Positions 8,400 through 16,517 of a stretch of DNA of 43,098 nucleotides are shown here, piece after piece. Under the pieces are notes generated by a model, which worked only from the letters and a program-made list of their open reading frames with translations, was not told the DNA's origin and did no database searches. Source of the DNA: Pseudomonas caricapapayae (GTDB taxonomy: Bacteria > Pseudomonadota > Gammaproteobacteria > Pseudomonadales > Pseudomonadaceae); the NCBI RefSeq assembly GCF_001400735.1, contig NZ_LJPW01000058.1:1-43098 (forward strand), written 5' to 3'. The position numbers were made by a program, and so were the translations under genes. Position 1 is the stretch's first letter; each line of letters opens with the position of its first letter.

Positions 8400-9611
8400 A
8401 TGAACAACGAGCCGAAAACCCTGTTGCCTGTTGAAGAAGCCATCGCGCGACTGTTGGCGATGGCTGACGCTACACAGATCAATGATCGCCAGCGGGTTCC
8501 GCTGGCCGATGCCGAAGGTCGCGTGTTGGCGGTGGACCTGGTCTCCACGCTGGATCTGCCGCCCTGGCCGAACAGTGCCATGGATGGTTATGCCTTGCGC
8601 GTGTCGGATTGGAACGGCGAGCCGCTGACCGTCAGTCAGCGCATCTTTGCTGGACAGGCTCCCGAGCCACTGGCCCCCGGCTCCTGTGCACGTATCTTCA
8701 CCGGCGCGCCGATGCCGGAAGGCGCCGATTGCGTTGAAATGCAGGAAAACGCCGAGGTGCTGGCGGATCAGCGAGTGCGCTTCAACGAACCGCTGAACGT
8801 CGGGCAGAACATTCGCCCGCAGGGGCAGGAAACCCGGGTCGGCGATACGGTGCTGGCGGCCGGTACACGGCTGGGTCCTGTCGAGCTGGGCCTGGCCGCA
8901 TCGCTGGGGCTGGCCGAGCTTGAAGTGATCCGTCGCGTGCGGGTCGCGGTGTTATCCACGGGCGATGAATTGATCGAGCCCGGCCAGCCACTGGGACCTG
9001 GACAGATCTATAACAGCAACCGCGTTTTACTGTGCAGCTGGCTGAAGCGGCTCGAATGCGAGGTCGTGGATGCCGGCATTCTGCCGGACGATCTGCCGAA
9101 GACTCGCATTGCGCTGGCGAATCTGCACGATGTCGATCTGATCCTTTCCACCGGTGGTGTGTCGGTGGGCGAAGCGGATTTCCTCGGTCACGCTTTGCGC
9201 GAAGAAGGCGAGCTGACGCTCTGGAAGCTGGCAATCAAGCCAGGCAAGCCGCTGACCTTCGGGCATTTTCGTGGCGTGCCGGTGATCGGGCTGCCCGGCA
9301 ATCCTGCGTCCACGCTGGTTACCTTCGCTCTGCTGGCGCGTGCTTACCTGCTGCGCCGTCAGGGCGTGATCGACGTCGCGCCGTTGCAGTTTCCGGTGCC
9401 CGCCGGGTTCGTCTGGATGCGTCCGGGCAATCGTCGCGAATACCTGCGCGGACGTCTTGAGCAGGGTCGGGCCGTGGTCTATCGCAACCAGAGTTCCGGC
9501 GTGTTGCGCAGCGCCGCGTGGGCTGATGGCCTGATTGAGGTGCGCGAAGGCACAACCGTGGCCGAAGGGGACTGGGTCACCTTCATCCCGTTGAGTGAAG
9601 TGCTGGGCTGA
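8400..9611 (+). CDS. moeA: molybdopterin molybdenumtransferase MoeA
   Basis: A 403-residue enzyme that inserts molybdate into adenylylated molybdopterin. The N-terminus shows PPWPNSAMDGYALR, the central MoCF-binding domain has STGDELIEPGQPLGPGQIYNSN and LSTGGVSVGEADF, and KPGKPLTFG plus GLPGNPASTLVTF mark the active-site loops. The C-terminal domain IV begins at about residue 330. The ATG at 8400 is six bases after the moaB stop; an in-frame GTG at 8394 abuts the stop and is an alternative start. It is the last gene of moaB-moeA. Confidence 0.95.
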   Translation: MNNEPKTLLPVEEAIARLLAMADATQINDRQRVPLADAEGRVLAVDLVSTLDLPPWPNSAMDGYALRVSDWNGEPLTVSQRIFAGQAPEPLAPGSCARIFTGAPMPEGADCVEMQENAEVLADQRVRFNEPLNVGQNIRPQGQETRVGDTVLAAGTRLGPVELGLAASLGLAELEVIRRVRVAVLSTGDELIEPGQPLGPGQIYNSNRVLLCSWLKRLECEVVDAGILPDDLPKTRIALANLHDVDLILSTGGVSVGEADFLGHALREEGELTLWKLAIKPGKPLTFGHFRGVPVIGLPGNPASTLVTFALLARAYLLRRQGVIDVAPLQFPVPAGFVWMRPGNRREYLRGRLEQGRAVVYRNQSSGVLRSAAWADGLIEVREGTTVAEGDWVTFIPLSEVLG

Positions 9612-9700
9612 GTGCATTCGAATGGTGGGACGGGTACGCATAAGCTACTCTCAACAACGCTGACAAGTTGGGCAACCGGACTTCGCCCTGGAGTATTGTT

Positions 9701-10627
9701 ATGGCGCCATTGAGAGTGGCTTGTGTGATCCCGACCTACAACGGACGCAAGGATCTGGAGCGTCTGCTGGATTCACTGGCTACGCAGACTGCGAACTTCG
9801 ATACGCTGATTGTGGACTCCAGTTCTTCGGATGGCACGCTGGAACTGGCGCAAGCCCGCTGTGCCAATGTGATGCGCATCGACAGCAAGGACTTCAACCA
9901 CGGCGGCACCCGGCAGATGATGATCGATCTGCATCCCGACTATGACGTCTATGTCTATCTGACCCAGGACGCTTACGTTGAAGACATCAACGCCATTGCC
10001 AATATTCTGCTGCCTTTCGCCGACCCGAAGGTAGGTGCAGTGTGCGGGCGGCAACTGCCTCACAAGGATGCCAACCTGCTGGCCCAGCATGCGCGGTTGT
10101 TCAATTATCCGCCGACGTCGCAGATCAAGACGCTGAACGATGCCGGTACGCTGGGCATCAAGACCCCCTTCATGTCCAACTCGTTCGCGGCCTATCGGGG
10201 TGACGCGTTGCGGGCAATTGGTGGCTTTCCCCGGCATGTGATTCTTTCCGAAGACATGTACGTCACTGCCAAAATGCTGATCGATGGCTGGAAGGCGGCC
10301 TACGAAGGTTCGGCTGTATGCCGTCATTCGCACAACTACAGCCTGCGCGAAGAATTTTGCCGTTACTTCGATATCGGTGTGTTCCAGTCCCGTGAGGCGT
10401 GGATCTATGAAACCTTCGGCGGTATCGGCGGGGAGGGGATGCGTTACGTCAAGTCCGAGTTGAAATTCCTCGGGCCTCGGCGAATTCTCTGGTGGCCCAT
10501 GTCGTTCGTGCGTAATGCGCTGAAGCTGCTGGCCTACAAGTTGAGCAAACAGGAAAAGCGCCTGCCCCGGTCCTTGAAGAAAAAACTCGGGATGTACAAG
10601 CGTTATTGGGACAGTCCTTACGCCTGA
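9701..10627 (+). CDS. GT2-family glycosyltransferase, rhamnosyltransferase-like
   Basis: A 308-residue GT-A fold glycosyltransferase. The nucleotide-sugar site begins VACVIPTYNG, followed by TLIVDSSSSDGT. YVYLTQDAYVED supplies the DxD-like region, and a probable catalytic acidic segment is VILSEDMYV near residue 182. This arrangement resembles rhamnosyltransferases acting on O-antigen or exopolysaccharide. The basic C-terminus (QEKRLPRSLKKKLGMYKRYW) may contact the membrane. The ATG at 9701 has GGAG upstream at proper spacing and gives an immediate beta-strand start. No other polysaccharide genes are next to it, so acceptor and sugar are unknown. Confidence 0.82.
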   Translation: MAPLRVACVIPTYNGRKDLERLLDSLATQTANFDTLIVDSSSSDGTLELAQARCANVMRIDSKDFNHGGTRQMMIDLHPDYDVYVYLTQDAYVEDINAIANILLPFADPKVGAVCGRQLPHKDANLLAQHARLFNYPPTSQIKTLNDAGTLGIKTPFMSNSFAAYRGDALRAIGGFPRHVILSEDMYVTAKMLIDGWKAAYEGSAVCRHSHNYSLREEFCRYFDIGVFQSREAWIYETFGGIGGEGMRYVKSELKFLGPRRILWWPMSFVRNALKLLAYKLSKQEKRLPRSLKKKLGMYKRYWDSPYA

Positions 10628-10630
10628 TGT

Positions 10631-10655
10631 GCGCCGGACGCTAGGCGCCCGGCGC
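10631..10655. terminator. hairpin between convergent glycosyltransferase and antiporter genes
   Basis: GCGCCGG (10631-10637) and CCGGCGC (10649-10655) form a 7-bp GC stem in the 35-bp gap between two converging genes. There is no T-run. It is a likely transcription barrier or mRNA 3' stabiliser. Confidence 0.4.
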
Positions 10656-10662
10656 GAGCAGG

Positions 10663-12471
10663 TCAGCTTTTCGCAGCCTCTTCGTCGAGACGGTCGGCCT
10701 CGAACAGTTGCGCGAGATCCGCTCTGGCCTCGCGGGCCGTCTGCAGGACCTTGGCGTCGTCGTCATACACCTCGTGCTGAGCGGCCAGTACCTGTTCATC
10801 GTGCCGTTTGAAGCGACTGATGCGCGCATCGGCCTGCGTTTCGCTGAGACCCAGACCCATGAGGGTCTGACGGCTCATTTCCAGGCTTGAATAGAACGTC
10901 TCTCGAACGGCATGAGCGCCGATGTCCATGAGTCGATGAACGTGCTGGCGGTTACGTGCACGGGCGATGATTTTCATGTGGGGGTACAGCTTGCGGATCA
11001 GCTCGGCGGTTTTGATGTTGGTGTCCGGGTCATCCGTTGCGATGACAAAGTATTCCGCTTCATCAACTTTGGCTGCACGGAGTATTTCCGGGCGTAGCGG
11101 ATCACCATAGAACACCGGGACATTGCCGAAGCTGCGCGAGAACTCGATCGATTCCACTGCAGTATCCAGAGCGATGAAGGGGATCTTCTGCGCCCGCAGG
11201 ATCCGCGCGACGATCTGCCCCATACGGCCCATCCCTGCGATGACCACTCGCGGTTTGTCGGTCTGGATGTCGCGGTACTCATCCGGTACATCGACAGGCT
11301 TGACCCTGGGTTTTATCCAGCGCGCCAGAACAATGAACAGCAGTGGCGTGATTGCCATCGACAGCGTGATGGTCAACACCAGCATGTCGTAAAGCCCCAC
11401 TTCGAACAGCCCCTGCGCGCTGCCGATCTTGAACACCACAAAGGCAAATTCGCCACCTGCGGCTAGCACCAGACCTAACTGCAGCGCGCTGCGGTTATTG
11501 AGGCCGCCAGCGGTGCGACCGATCAGGAACAGCATCGGCAGTTTGATTCCGATCAACAGCAGCGTCAGGCCCAGCACTGCCAGAGGCGAGCTGAGTAGCA
11601 GTCCGACATTGGCACCCATGCCGACACTGATGAAGAACAGACCCAGCAGCAACCCTTTGAACGGTTCTATCTGTGCTTCCAGCTCATGGCGGTACTCGGA
11701 ATCAGCCAGCAACAGGCCTGCAAGAAAAGCGCCCAGCGCCATGGAAACGCCTACCTGTTCCATCAGCCATGCCGTACCAATCACCACCAGCAAGGCAGTG
11801 GCGGTCGAGACTTCCTGGATCCTGGTCTTGGCAACGATACGAAACACCGGACGCAGCAAATAGCGTCCGCCGATCACCACGATGGCAATGCTGCCCAGCA
11901 CGCGCAGACCGTGGTTGATACTTTCGCCGGTGTCCATCGCGTGATCGGCTCCGGCCAGGAACGGCACCATGGCAATCAGCGGGATCGCCGCAATGTCCTG
12001 AAACAGCAGGATGGCAAAGGCCATTCTGCCGTGTGGGCTGTTCAACTGCTTGCGCTCCGCAAGGCTCTGCAGGCCAAAGGCGGTGGACGACAGCGCCAGG
12101 CCGAGACCCAGAATAACCGCCGTGTTCAGCGACTGGCCGAAGGCAAACAGCGCAACCCCGCCAATGACCAGGCCCGTCAGCAACACCTGCGCCATGCCTA
12201 CGCCGAACACCGATTTGCGCATGACCCACAAGCGCTTGGGCGAAAGCTCCAGGCCAATGATGAACAGCAGCAACACCACGCCCAGTTCGGAAATGTGACT
12301 GACGCTCTCCGTGTCGCCTATCAACCCCAGCACCGAAGGGCCGATGATCACACCCGCGAACAGATAACCGATCACCGCGCCCAGCTTCAGACGCTTGGCC
12401 AGCGGTACCGTCAACACGGCGGCAAGCAGAAATACTACTGCGGCCTGCAGCAGGCTGCCTTCATGGGGCAT
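10663..12471 (-). CDS. KefB/KefC-type potassium (cation):proton antiporter, CPA2 family
   Basis: A 602-residue inner-membrane protein. The first about 385 residues contain some 12-13 hydrophobic segments of the Na+/H+ exchanger (CPA2) fold, including LLFIIGLELSPKRLW and LGLALSSTAFGLQ. A soluble RCK/TrkA-N domain follows (about 395-520) with a Rossmann start VVIAGMGRMGQIVARIL. The C-terminal about 60 residues are charged and helical. The family exports K+ with proton influx and can be gated by nucleotides or glutathione adducts. The start at 12471 is chosen because AAGGAG lies eight bases upstream; an upstream start at 12501 lacks such a site. No KefF/KefG partner gene is adjacent, so glutathione gating is not shown. 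Confidence 0.88.
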   Translation of the reverse strand: MPHEGSLLQAAVVFLLAAVLTVPLAKRLKLGAVIGYLFAGVIIGPSVLGLIGDTESVSHISELGVVLLLFIIGLELSPKRLWVMRKSVFGVGMAQVLLTGLVIGGVALFAFGQSLNTAVILGLGLALSSTAFGLQSLAERKQLNSPHGRMAFAILLFQDIAAIPLIAMVPFLAGADHAMDTGESINHGLRVLGSIAIVVIGGRYLLRPVFRIVAKTRIQEVSTATALLVVIGTAWLMEQVGVSMALGAFLAGLLLADSEYRHELEAQIEPFKGLLLGLFFISVGMGANVGLLLSSPLAVLGLTLLLIGIKLPMLFLIGRTAGGLNNRSALQLGLVLAAGGEFAFVVFKIGSAQGLFEVGLYDMLVLTITLSMAITPLLFIVLARWIKPRVKPVDVPDEYRDIQTDKPRVVIAGMGRMGQIVARILRAQKIPFIALDTAVESIEFSRSFGNVPVFYGDPLRPEILRAAKVDEAEYFVIATDDPDTNIKTAELIRKLYPHMKIIARARNRQHVHRLMDIGAHAVRETFYSSLEMSRQTLMGLGLSETQADARISRFKRHDEQVLAAQHEVYDDDAKVLQTAREARADLAQLFEADRLDEEAAKS

Positions 12472-12716
12472 GTAAAACTCCTTGGTAATAATTGAACACA
12501 CTGTTTAAGCAGGGCGTTATTAAAGCACGGGAGTTTTACACGGCAACGTTCATCGCGGCATGACAATAATCAACGCGGTTGATGGAGCGCGCGAAGGACG
12601 GATGCGCAGGAGGGTAGCAGGGCAGGCTGACGATGCCATTCGTCGCGCATCGGCGTAAACTATGCGCGCAAACAGGCAGTGCAAACTGCCCGCTCATGAG
12701 CATTCAGGAAACCGTT

Positions 12717-12905
12717 ATGACCAACAAGCAGCGTTTGATTTACTCGATTCTGATCGCCCTCGGCGTTCTGGCGATCATGCTGGGCTTGTCGCACCTGCAA
12801 AACAGTGGTGCCATCACTGAAAAGACCTTTCAGTACATCGCCATCAGCGTGGCCGTTCTGGTCGTGATCCTCAACGGGATCATGCGTCGCAAGGTCAAGC
12901 GATAA
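12717..12905 (+). CDS. small two-helix membrane protein, function unknown
   Basis: A 62-residue protein with two predicted transmembrane helices (about residues 8-25 and 41-56) and a basic C-terminal tail RRKVKR. AGGAA stands seven bases before the ATG. It lies alone, divergent from the KefC-like gene across a 245-bp gap in which I see no other element. Small proteins of this type are common in Pseudomonas, but I do not recognise a named family. Confidence 0.6.
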   Translation: MTNKQRLIYSILIALGVLAIMLGLSHLQNSGAITEKTFQYIAISVAVLVVILNGIMRRKVKR

Positions 12906-12939
12906 GCGTTGAAGATGGCAGGGGGTGAAGAAGCCGATT

Positions 12940-13332
12940 TCATTGGGCGCGATCTTTACCCGCTTCACCAAGCCATTCCTGTGCGCGAGGATGCAGGCTG
13001 TAGGTTTTATCGTCATTAAGGTGAATCACACCTTCATCACACAGACGCTTCAGCACCTCGCGCACGCTCAGAAACGAGAGGGGCACATCAAGCCTGAGCA
13101 ACTGGCTGTGCACGCCTCGCACTCCTAATGGCTGGCCTTCTTCGCTTGAGACCAGAAGCGCATCAAGCACCTTGAGTCTGACCAGGCTGGTGCGCAGCCC
13201 AAAGCTTTTCAGGAGCAGCCGGATGTGCTCGTTTCCAGGCCTTTCTGTCTCCAGGGCCGGTGACTCTGCCTGCGCAGCCAGTGCTGTTTGCCGCAGCAGT
13301 GTGCGAGTCGTGACTCCTTGGCGATTGAACAT
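12940..13332 (-). CDS. Fur-like winged-helix DNA-binding protein without a metal domain
   Basis: A 130-residue protein whose central region (about residues 34-110) reads like the winged-helix half of Fur/Zur proteins: IRLLLKSFGLRTSLVRLKVL, then LSVREVLKRLCDEGVIHL. The C-terminal dimerisation and metal-binding half, with its HHH and CxxC motifs, is absent; the chain ends soon after the wing. The N-terminus (about 1-30) is Ala- and Gln-rich. AAGGAG seven bases before the ATG fixes the start. It lies on the same strand as the orphan fecR, downstream of it, with 227 bp between them. It may be a regulator that uses the Fur-type DNA-binding fold without sensing metal. Confidence 0.65.
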   Translation of the reverse strand: MFNRQGVTTRTLLRQTALAAQAESPALETERPGNEHIRLLLKSFGLRTSLVRLKVLDALLVSSEEGQPLGVRGVHSQLLRLDVPLSFLSVREVLKRLCDEGVIHLNDDKTYSLHPRAQEWLGEAGKDRAQ

Positions 13333-13559
13333 CCGCAAACTCCTTTTCAGGCTTTTTTAAACACTCTCAATTACTAAGACGAACGAGCGCCGTAAAACCT
13401 CAGCTATCAATAGAAAAAAATACAAAGTCCAACGCGCGCAGGATCACCGCAACGTTGTGCGTGTTCAGGTTAGATGAAGATGAGCCGGTCGCGAGGGTGA
13501 TTGATCCGGCTACCGGTGGATGCAAAATCGCATTGCGTCAGCCGGGTGCGCCAGCGCGC

Positions 13560-14588
13560 TCAGCCTTTCGGGGCGTCGGATATCCGGCGGTTGAGCACCG
13601 GGTTGCCGTTCTGGTTCTGCGTCACATAGACCGGCAGCACTCGGGGCAGAGAAGCCAGCAGGTTTGCCAGGTCACGCGTGTTGAAACTGCCACCCAGGCG
13701 CATGGTGCCGGTTGCGTTGTCTGCCAGCAGAATAGGCGTCTTCAGGTAACGATTGATTAGCGGCAGCGCCTGACTGAGCGGCAGATCGTTGAAGATCAGC
13801 TTGCCGTTGCGCCACGCAAGGCTCGTGTCTTTTGCCTCGGTATGACTGATCAAGGGCGCGTCGTCACCCGACTTGTAGCTGGCCTGCATGCCAGGATCAA
13901 GCGTGTGACTTGAAGAGGGATGTGCCCGATCACTGTTGACCTGAACCGAGCCTTCGACCAGCGTCACGCGTACCTGATCCTGATACATCCACACATTGAA
14001 GCGTGTGCCCGTGACCTTGATGCTGCCCTCGCCGGCGTCGACCACGAAAGGGTGCGTGCTGTCGTGGCTGACCTCGAAAAAAGCTTCGCCCTTTTTCAGC
14101 GTGACGTTGCGTCGATCCCTGTAGTTGGCGTAGGTCAGCTCGGTACCCAGATTCAGCTCGGCGCGACTGCCATCTGCCAATACGACCAGACGTGTGGCGG
14201 TATCGGCGTTGTAGGTCTCGTAGGTGTCCGGCAGCCAACCCTGATTCCAGCCGACATATCCGGCCACCGGTATCGCCAGGGCAATGACGGCTGCGGCGGT
14301 TGCGAGCGGTGCCCAGCGACGCGTGCGGCGCGGACCTGACGGGGTGTTCAGTGCAGCCCGAGGCGGCAGTTCAGGCAGCGGATTGAGCGGTTCGATCTGC
14401 CCGGTGATGTCCCACACTTCGCGCATCGCCTCATATTCCACTGCATGCAGCGGATGGGCCTTCAGCCATTGCTCGAACGCTTTTCGTTCTGCGGCCGTGC
14501 AGTCCTCGGCATGCAGGCGCATGCACCAATGCGCAGCGGCATCGGTGATCGCGTCGTGTTCTGCCTTGCTGAAAAGAGGGTCGCTCAT
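13560..14588 (-). CDS. FecR-family anti-sigma/transmembrane signal transducer, orphan
   Basis: A 342-residue inner-membrane protein. The cytoplasmic N-terminal domain (1-60) has the FecR start ITDAAAHWCMRLHAED and FEQWLKAHPLHAVEYEAM, which contacts an ECF sigma factor. A single transmembrane helix spans about 92-114. The periplasmic FecR domain follows (ATRLVVLADGSRAELNLGT, KKGEAFFEVSHDSTHPFVVD). The C-terminal part (LPLINRYLKTPI) would contact the signalling domain of a TonB-dependent receptor. Normally the order is sigma factor-fecR-receptor on one strand. Here the 239 bp upstream hold no sigma gene and the next gene downstream is the Fur-like one, so its partners must be elsewhere or lost. 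GGAG precedes the ATG. Confidence 0.88.
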   Translation of the reverse strand: MSDPLFSKAEHDAITDAAAHWCMRLHAEDCTAAERKAFEQWLKAHPLHAVEYEAMREVWDITGQIEPLNPLPELPPRAALNTPSGPRRTRRWAPLATAAAVIALAIPVAGYVGWNQGWLPDTYETYNADTATRLVVLADGSRAELNLGTELTYANYRDRRNVTLKKGEAFFEVSHDSTHPFVVDAGEGSIKVTGTRFNVWMYQDQVRVTLVEGSVQVNSDRAHPSSSHTLDPGMQASYKSGDDAPLISHTEAKDTSLAWRNGKLIFNDLPLSQALPLINRYLKTPILLADNATGTMRLGGSFNTRDLANLLASLPRVLPVYVTQNQNGNPVLNRRISDAPKG

Positions 14589-14827
14589 GGGCGCTCCGGC
14601 CTATACCGTTTTTGCATTCTACCCTTTGATTTCAGGCAGAGAGAACATTTGCAGGCCATTACCCATCAACGTGCCGCGTATTTCCTTGTGAATGCAAGCT
14701 GCTCTCATTGAAATTGCCTGCGACAATCAAGTAAGTGTAATGCTCCGGGAGTGTCTTTGCAGGATCTGTGGCGCTACTCTCGAAGCCTGCCATTTTTCCG
14801 ATGCCTTGCCATGCACAGGAGCCTCAG

Positions 14828-15859
14828 ATGCGCGCCACCCCCATCAATCAGCCGACCCGGACTATTTCCTGCCAGGAAATGACAGATTTGTTGCGGCAAA
14901 TCTTCCTGGCACATGGCACCTCTCCGGAGGTGGCCGACGTCCTTGCCGAGAACTGCGCAAACGCTCAGCGTGACGGCTCGCACAGTCATGGCATCTTCCG
15001 CATCCCCGGTTATGTCTCATCGCTCTCCAGCGGCTGGGTAGACGGCAAGGCAGTGCCGCTGGTCGAGGATGTCGGCGCTGCGTTTGTCCGGGTCGACGCC
15101 GCCAACGGTTTTGCCCAGCCAGCGCTGGCGGCGGCCCGATCATTGCTGATAGACAAGGCGCGCAGTGCCGGGATCGCGATTCTGGCGATACGCAACTCTC
15201 ACCATTTCGCCGCGTTATGGCCGGATGTCGAACCGTTCGCCAGGCAGGGGCTGGTTGCACTCAGTATGGTCAACAGCATGACCTGCGTTGTGCCTCATGG
15301 TGCGCGTCAGCCCTTGTTCGGCACTAACCCGATTGCCTTCGCCTCACCGCGACAAGAGGGTGAACCTTTGGTATTCGACCTGGCAACCAGCGCCATTGCC
15401 CATGGTGATGTACAGATCGCAGCGCGCGAAGGGCGATTGTTGCCGGCAGGGACGGGGGTCGATCGCGACGGTCAGCCGACTGAAGACCCTCGCGCCATTC
15501 TCGATGGCGGGGCTCTGGTGCCCTTCGGCGGTCATAAGGGCTCGGCCTTATCGATGATGGTCGAGCTGCTGGCTGCGGCGTTGACGGGTGGTCATTTTTC
15601 GTTCGAGTTCGACTGGCACCAGTACCCTGGTGCGCAGACGCCCTGGACCGGCCAACTGTTGATCGTCATCGATCCGGATAAAGGCAGCGGTCAGCAGTTC
15701 GCACAGCGTAGCGAGGAGCTGGTACGGCAGCTCCGCGGGGCAGGGCAGGAGCGCTTGCCGGGGGATCGCCGTTACCTCGAGCGCGCACGGTCGATGGCGC
15801 ACGGTATAGAGATCACCCAGGCTGACCTGGAGCGCTTGCAGGGTCTTGCGGGCCATTGA
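14828..15859 (+). CDS. dpkA: delta-1-piperideine-2-carboxylate/pyrroline-2-carboxylate reductase
   Basis: A 343-residue NADPH-dependent reductase of the malate/L-lactate dehydrogenase-like (Ldh2) family, which acts in D-lysine and D-proline catabolism by reducing cyclic imino acids. The length and much of the sequence (RDGSHSHGIFRIPGY, NSHHFAALWPDVEPF, DLATSAIAHGDVQIAAREGR) agree with the P. syringae DpkA protein as I remember it. Catalytic-histidine and substrate-site motifs of the family are present. AGGAG six bases upstream supports ATG 14828; the frame is open further upstream without a better site. It is monocistronic, with no D-amino acid dehydrogenase next to it. Confidence 0.92.
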   Translation: MRATPINQPTRTISCQEMTDLLRQIFLAHGTSPEVADVLAENCANAQRDGSHSHGIFRIPGYVSSLSSGWVDGKAVPLVEDVGAAFVRVDAANGFAQPALAAARSLLIDKARSAGIAILAIRNSHHFAALWPDVEPFARQGLVALSMVNSMTCVVPHGARQPLFGTNPIAFASPRQEGEPLVFDLATSAIAHGDVQIAAREGRLLPAGTGVDRDGQPTEDPRAILDGGALVPFGGHKGSALSMMVELLAAALTGGHFSFEFDWHQYPGAQTPWTGQLLIVIDPDKGSGQQFAQRSEELVRQLRGAGQERLPGDRRYLERARSMAHGIEITQADLERLQGLAGH

Positions 15860-15898
15860 GGCATTTACAAATTCGCTGACCATTCGTCGCCGTCAGTC

Positions 15899-15927
15899 TT
15901 GTATCGGTGCCCGGTTCTAAATACTGT
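15899..15927 (+). promoter_or_regulatory. candidate sigma-70 promoter overlapped by the LexA box
   Basis: TTGTAT (15899-15904) and TACTGT (15922-15927) are 17 bases apart. The -10-like hexamer is the left end of the LexA box, the usual geometry for LexA-repressed promoters. Confidence 0.5.
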
Positions 15928-15941
15928 ATGCATGAACAGTA
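15922..15941. promoter_or_regulatory. LexA (SOS) box TACTGTATGCATGAACAGTA
   Basis: The core CTGT-N8-ACAG at 15924-15939 matches the gammaproteobacterial LexA consensus CTGTATATATATACAG in both half-sites. The outer TA pairs extend the symmetry to 20 bp, as in the E. coli recA and umuDC boxes. It lies 20 bases upstream of a 69-residue ORF that is followed by the ParD-like/MetAP pair. Confidence 0.75.
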
Positions 15942-15961
15942 AAGAGCCAATGAGGTCTGTC

Positions 15962-16171
15962 ATGTCCCTTGAATCAATGCAAAAGTCAGTGCAGAGCCCG
16001 GTTGCCCAGCAGCATCGTACTCTCTCCACGGTCAATGAAATGCAACGTGAGGATTTTCTCAGACTGGCGGCGGGTCTGCGTCAGTTCAATGCCTACGAGC
16101 CGGAGGTATCGATATCCATCGTGGCAGCCCGCGCGGGTGGCGAATACCGGCAGGCCGGCGCGATGGAATAG
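15962..16171 (+). CDS. small SOS-associated protein, unknown function
   Basis: A 69-residue, soluble, charged ORF that I do not assign to a family. A middle segment (NEMQREDFLRLAAGLRQFN) looks helical and the C-terminus is Gly/Ala-rich. GAGG six bases before ATG 15962 supports this start; an in-frame ATG at 15950 is possible. The LexA box at 15922-15941 stands directly upstream, so it is probably DNA-damage inducible. About 90 bp separate it from the ParD-like gene on the same strand. It could be a small SOS effector or a leader gene for the downstream pair. The coding call rests on the ribosome-binding site, the box and the open frame. Confidence 0.55.
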   Translation: MSLESMQKSVQSPVAQQHRTLSTVNEMQREDFLRLAAGLRQFNAYEPEVSISIVAARAGGEYRQAGAME

Positions 16172-16215
16172 TGAGAGTCGTTATCGGGCAGGGCACGTCT
16201 CGGGTTGCTTATGAG

Positions 16216-16240
16216 TATACGTAACGTATATGCTTCATAT
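16216..16240. promoter_or_regulatory. two overlapping inverted repeats upstream of the ParD-like gene
   Basis: TATACGTAACGTATA (16216-16230) is a perfect 15-bp palindrome, and ATATG-CTT-CATAT (16228-16240) overlaps its right end. Both lie 20-45 bases upstream of the ATG. Ribbon-helix-helix antitoxins usually bind paired inverted repeats like these in their own promoter, so autoregulation is a natural inference. Confidence 0.6.
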
Positions 16241-16259
16241 ATTCAATGTGAGGTGAACC

Positions 16260-16517
16260 ATGGGCCTGGTAAAAATTTCCGAAAACATGCACGCCAACCT
16301 GCGTTCTGCCAGCGTTGCACTCAGTCGCTCCATCAATGCGCAGGCTGAGCACTGGATGCGGATCGGTATGCTCGCCGAGTTGCACCCGGCACTGGATTAC
16401 AGCGAGATCTGCCAGATGCTGATCCGTGTCGAAAATGCCGGTGAAACTGTGCTAACCGCGTCGAATTTCAACGTCTCGGAGCTATCTGTCTCAAGCGTTT
16501 CCAAGGCGGCCTTATGA
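16260..16517 (+). CDS. ParD-like antitoxin-family protein
   Basis: An 85-residue protein resembling the ParD_like family, annotated elsewhere as antitoxins with a ribbon-helix-helix DNA-binding fold. The N-terminal MGLVKISENMHANLRSAS provides the strand and first helix, and the SRSINAQAEHWMRIGMLAEL segment is the conserved family core (about residues 22-41). The C-terminal 30 residues are likely flexible and would contact a partner. TGAGGTG six bases upstream is the ribosome-binding site. The last codons overlap the methionine aminopeptidase start by four bases (ATGA), so the two are translationally coupled. Inverted repeats upstream fit autoregulation. Confidence 0.8.
   Translation: MGLVKISENMHANLRSASVALSRSINAQAEHWMRIGMLAELHPALDYSEICQMLIRVENAGETVLTASNFNVSELSVSSVSKAAL

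Noticed and set aside
11686..12495. 269-codon plus-strand frame opposite the KefC-like gene
   Set aside because: Gln/His-rich shadow of a membrane-protein gene, which has typical transmembrane coding on the other strand.
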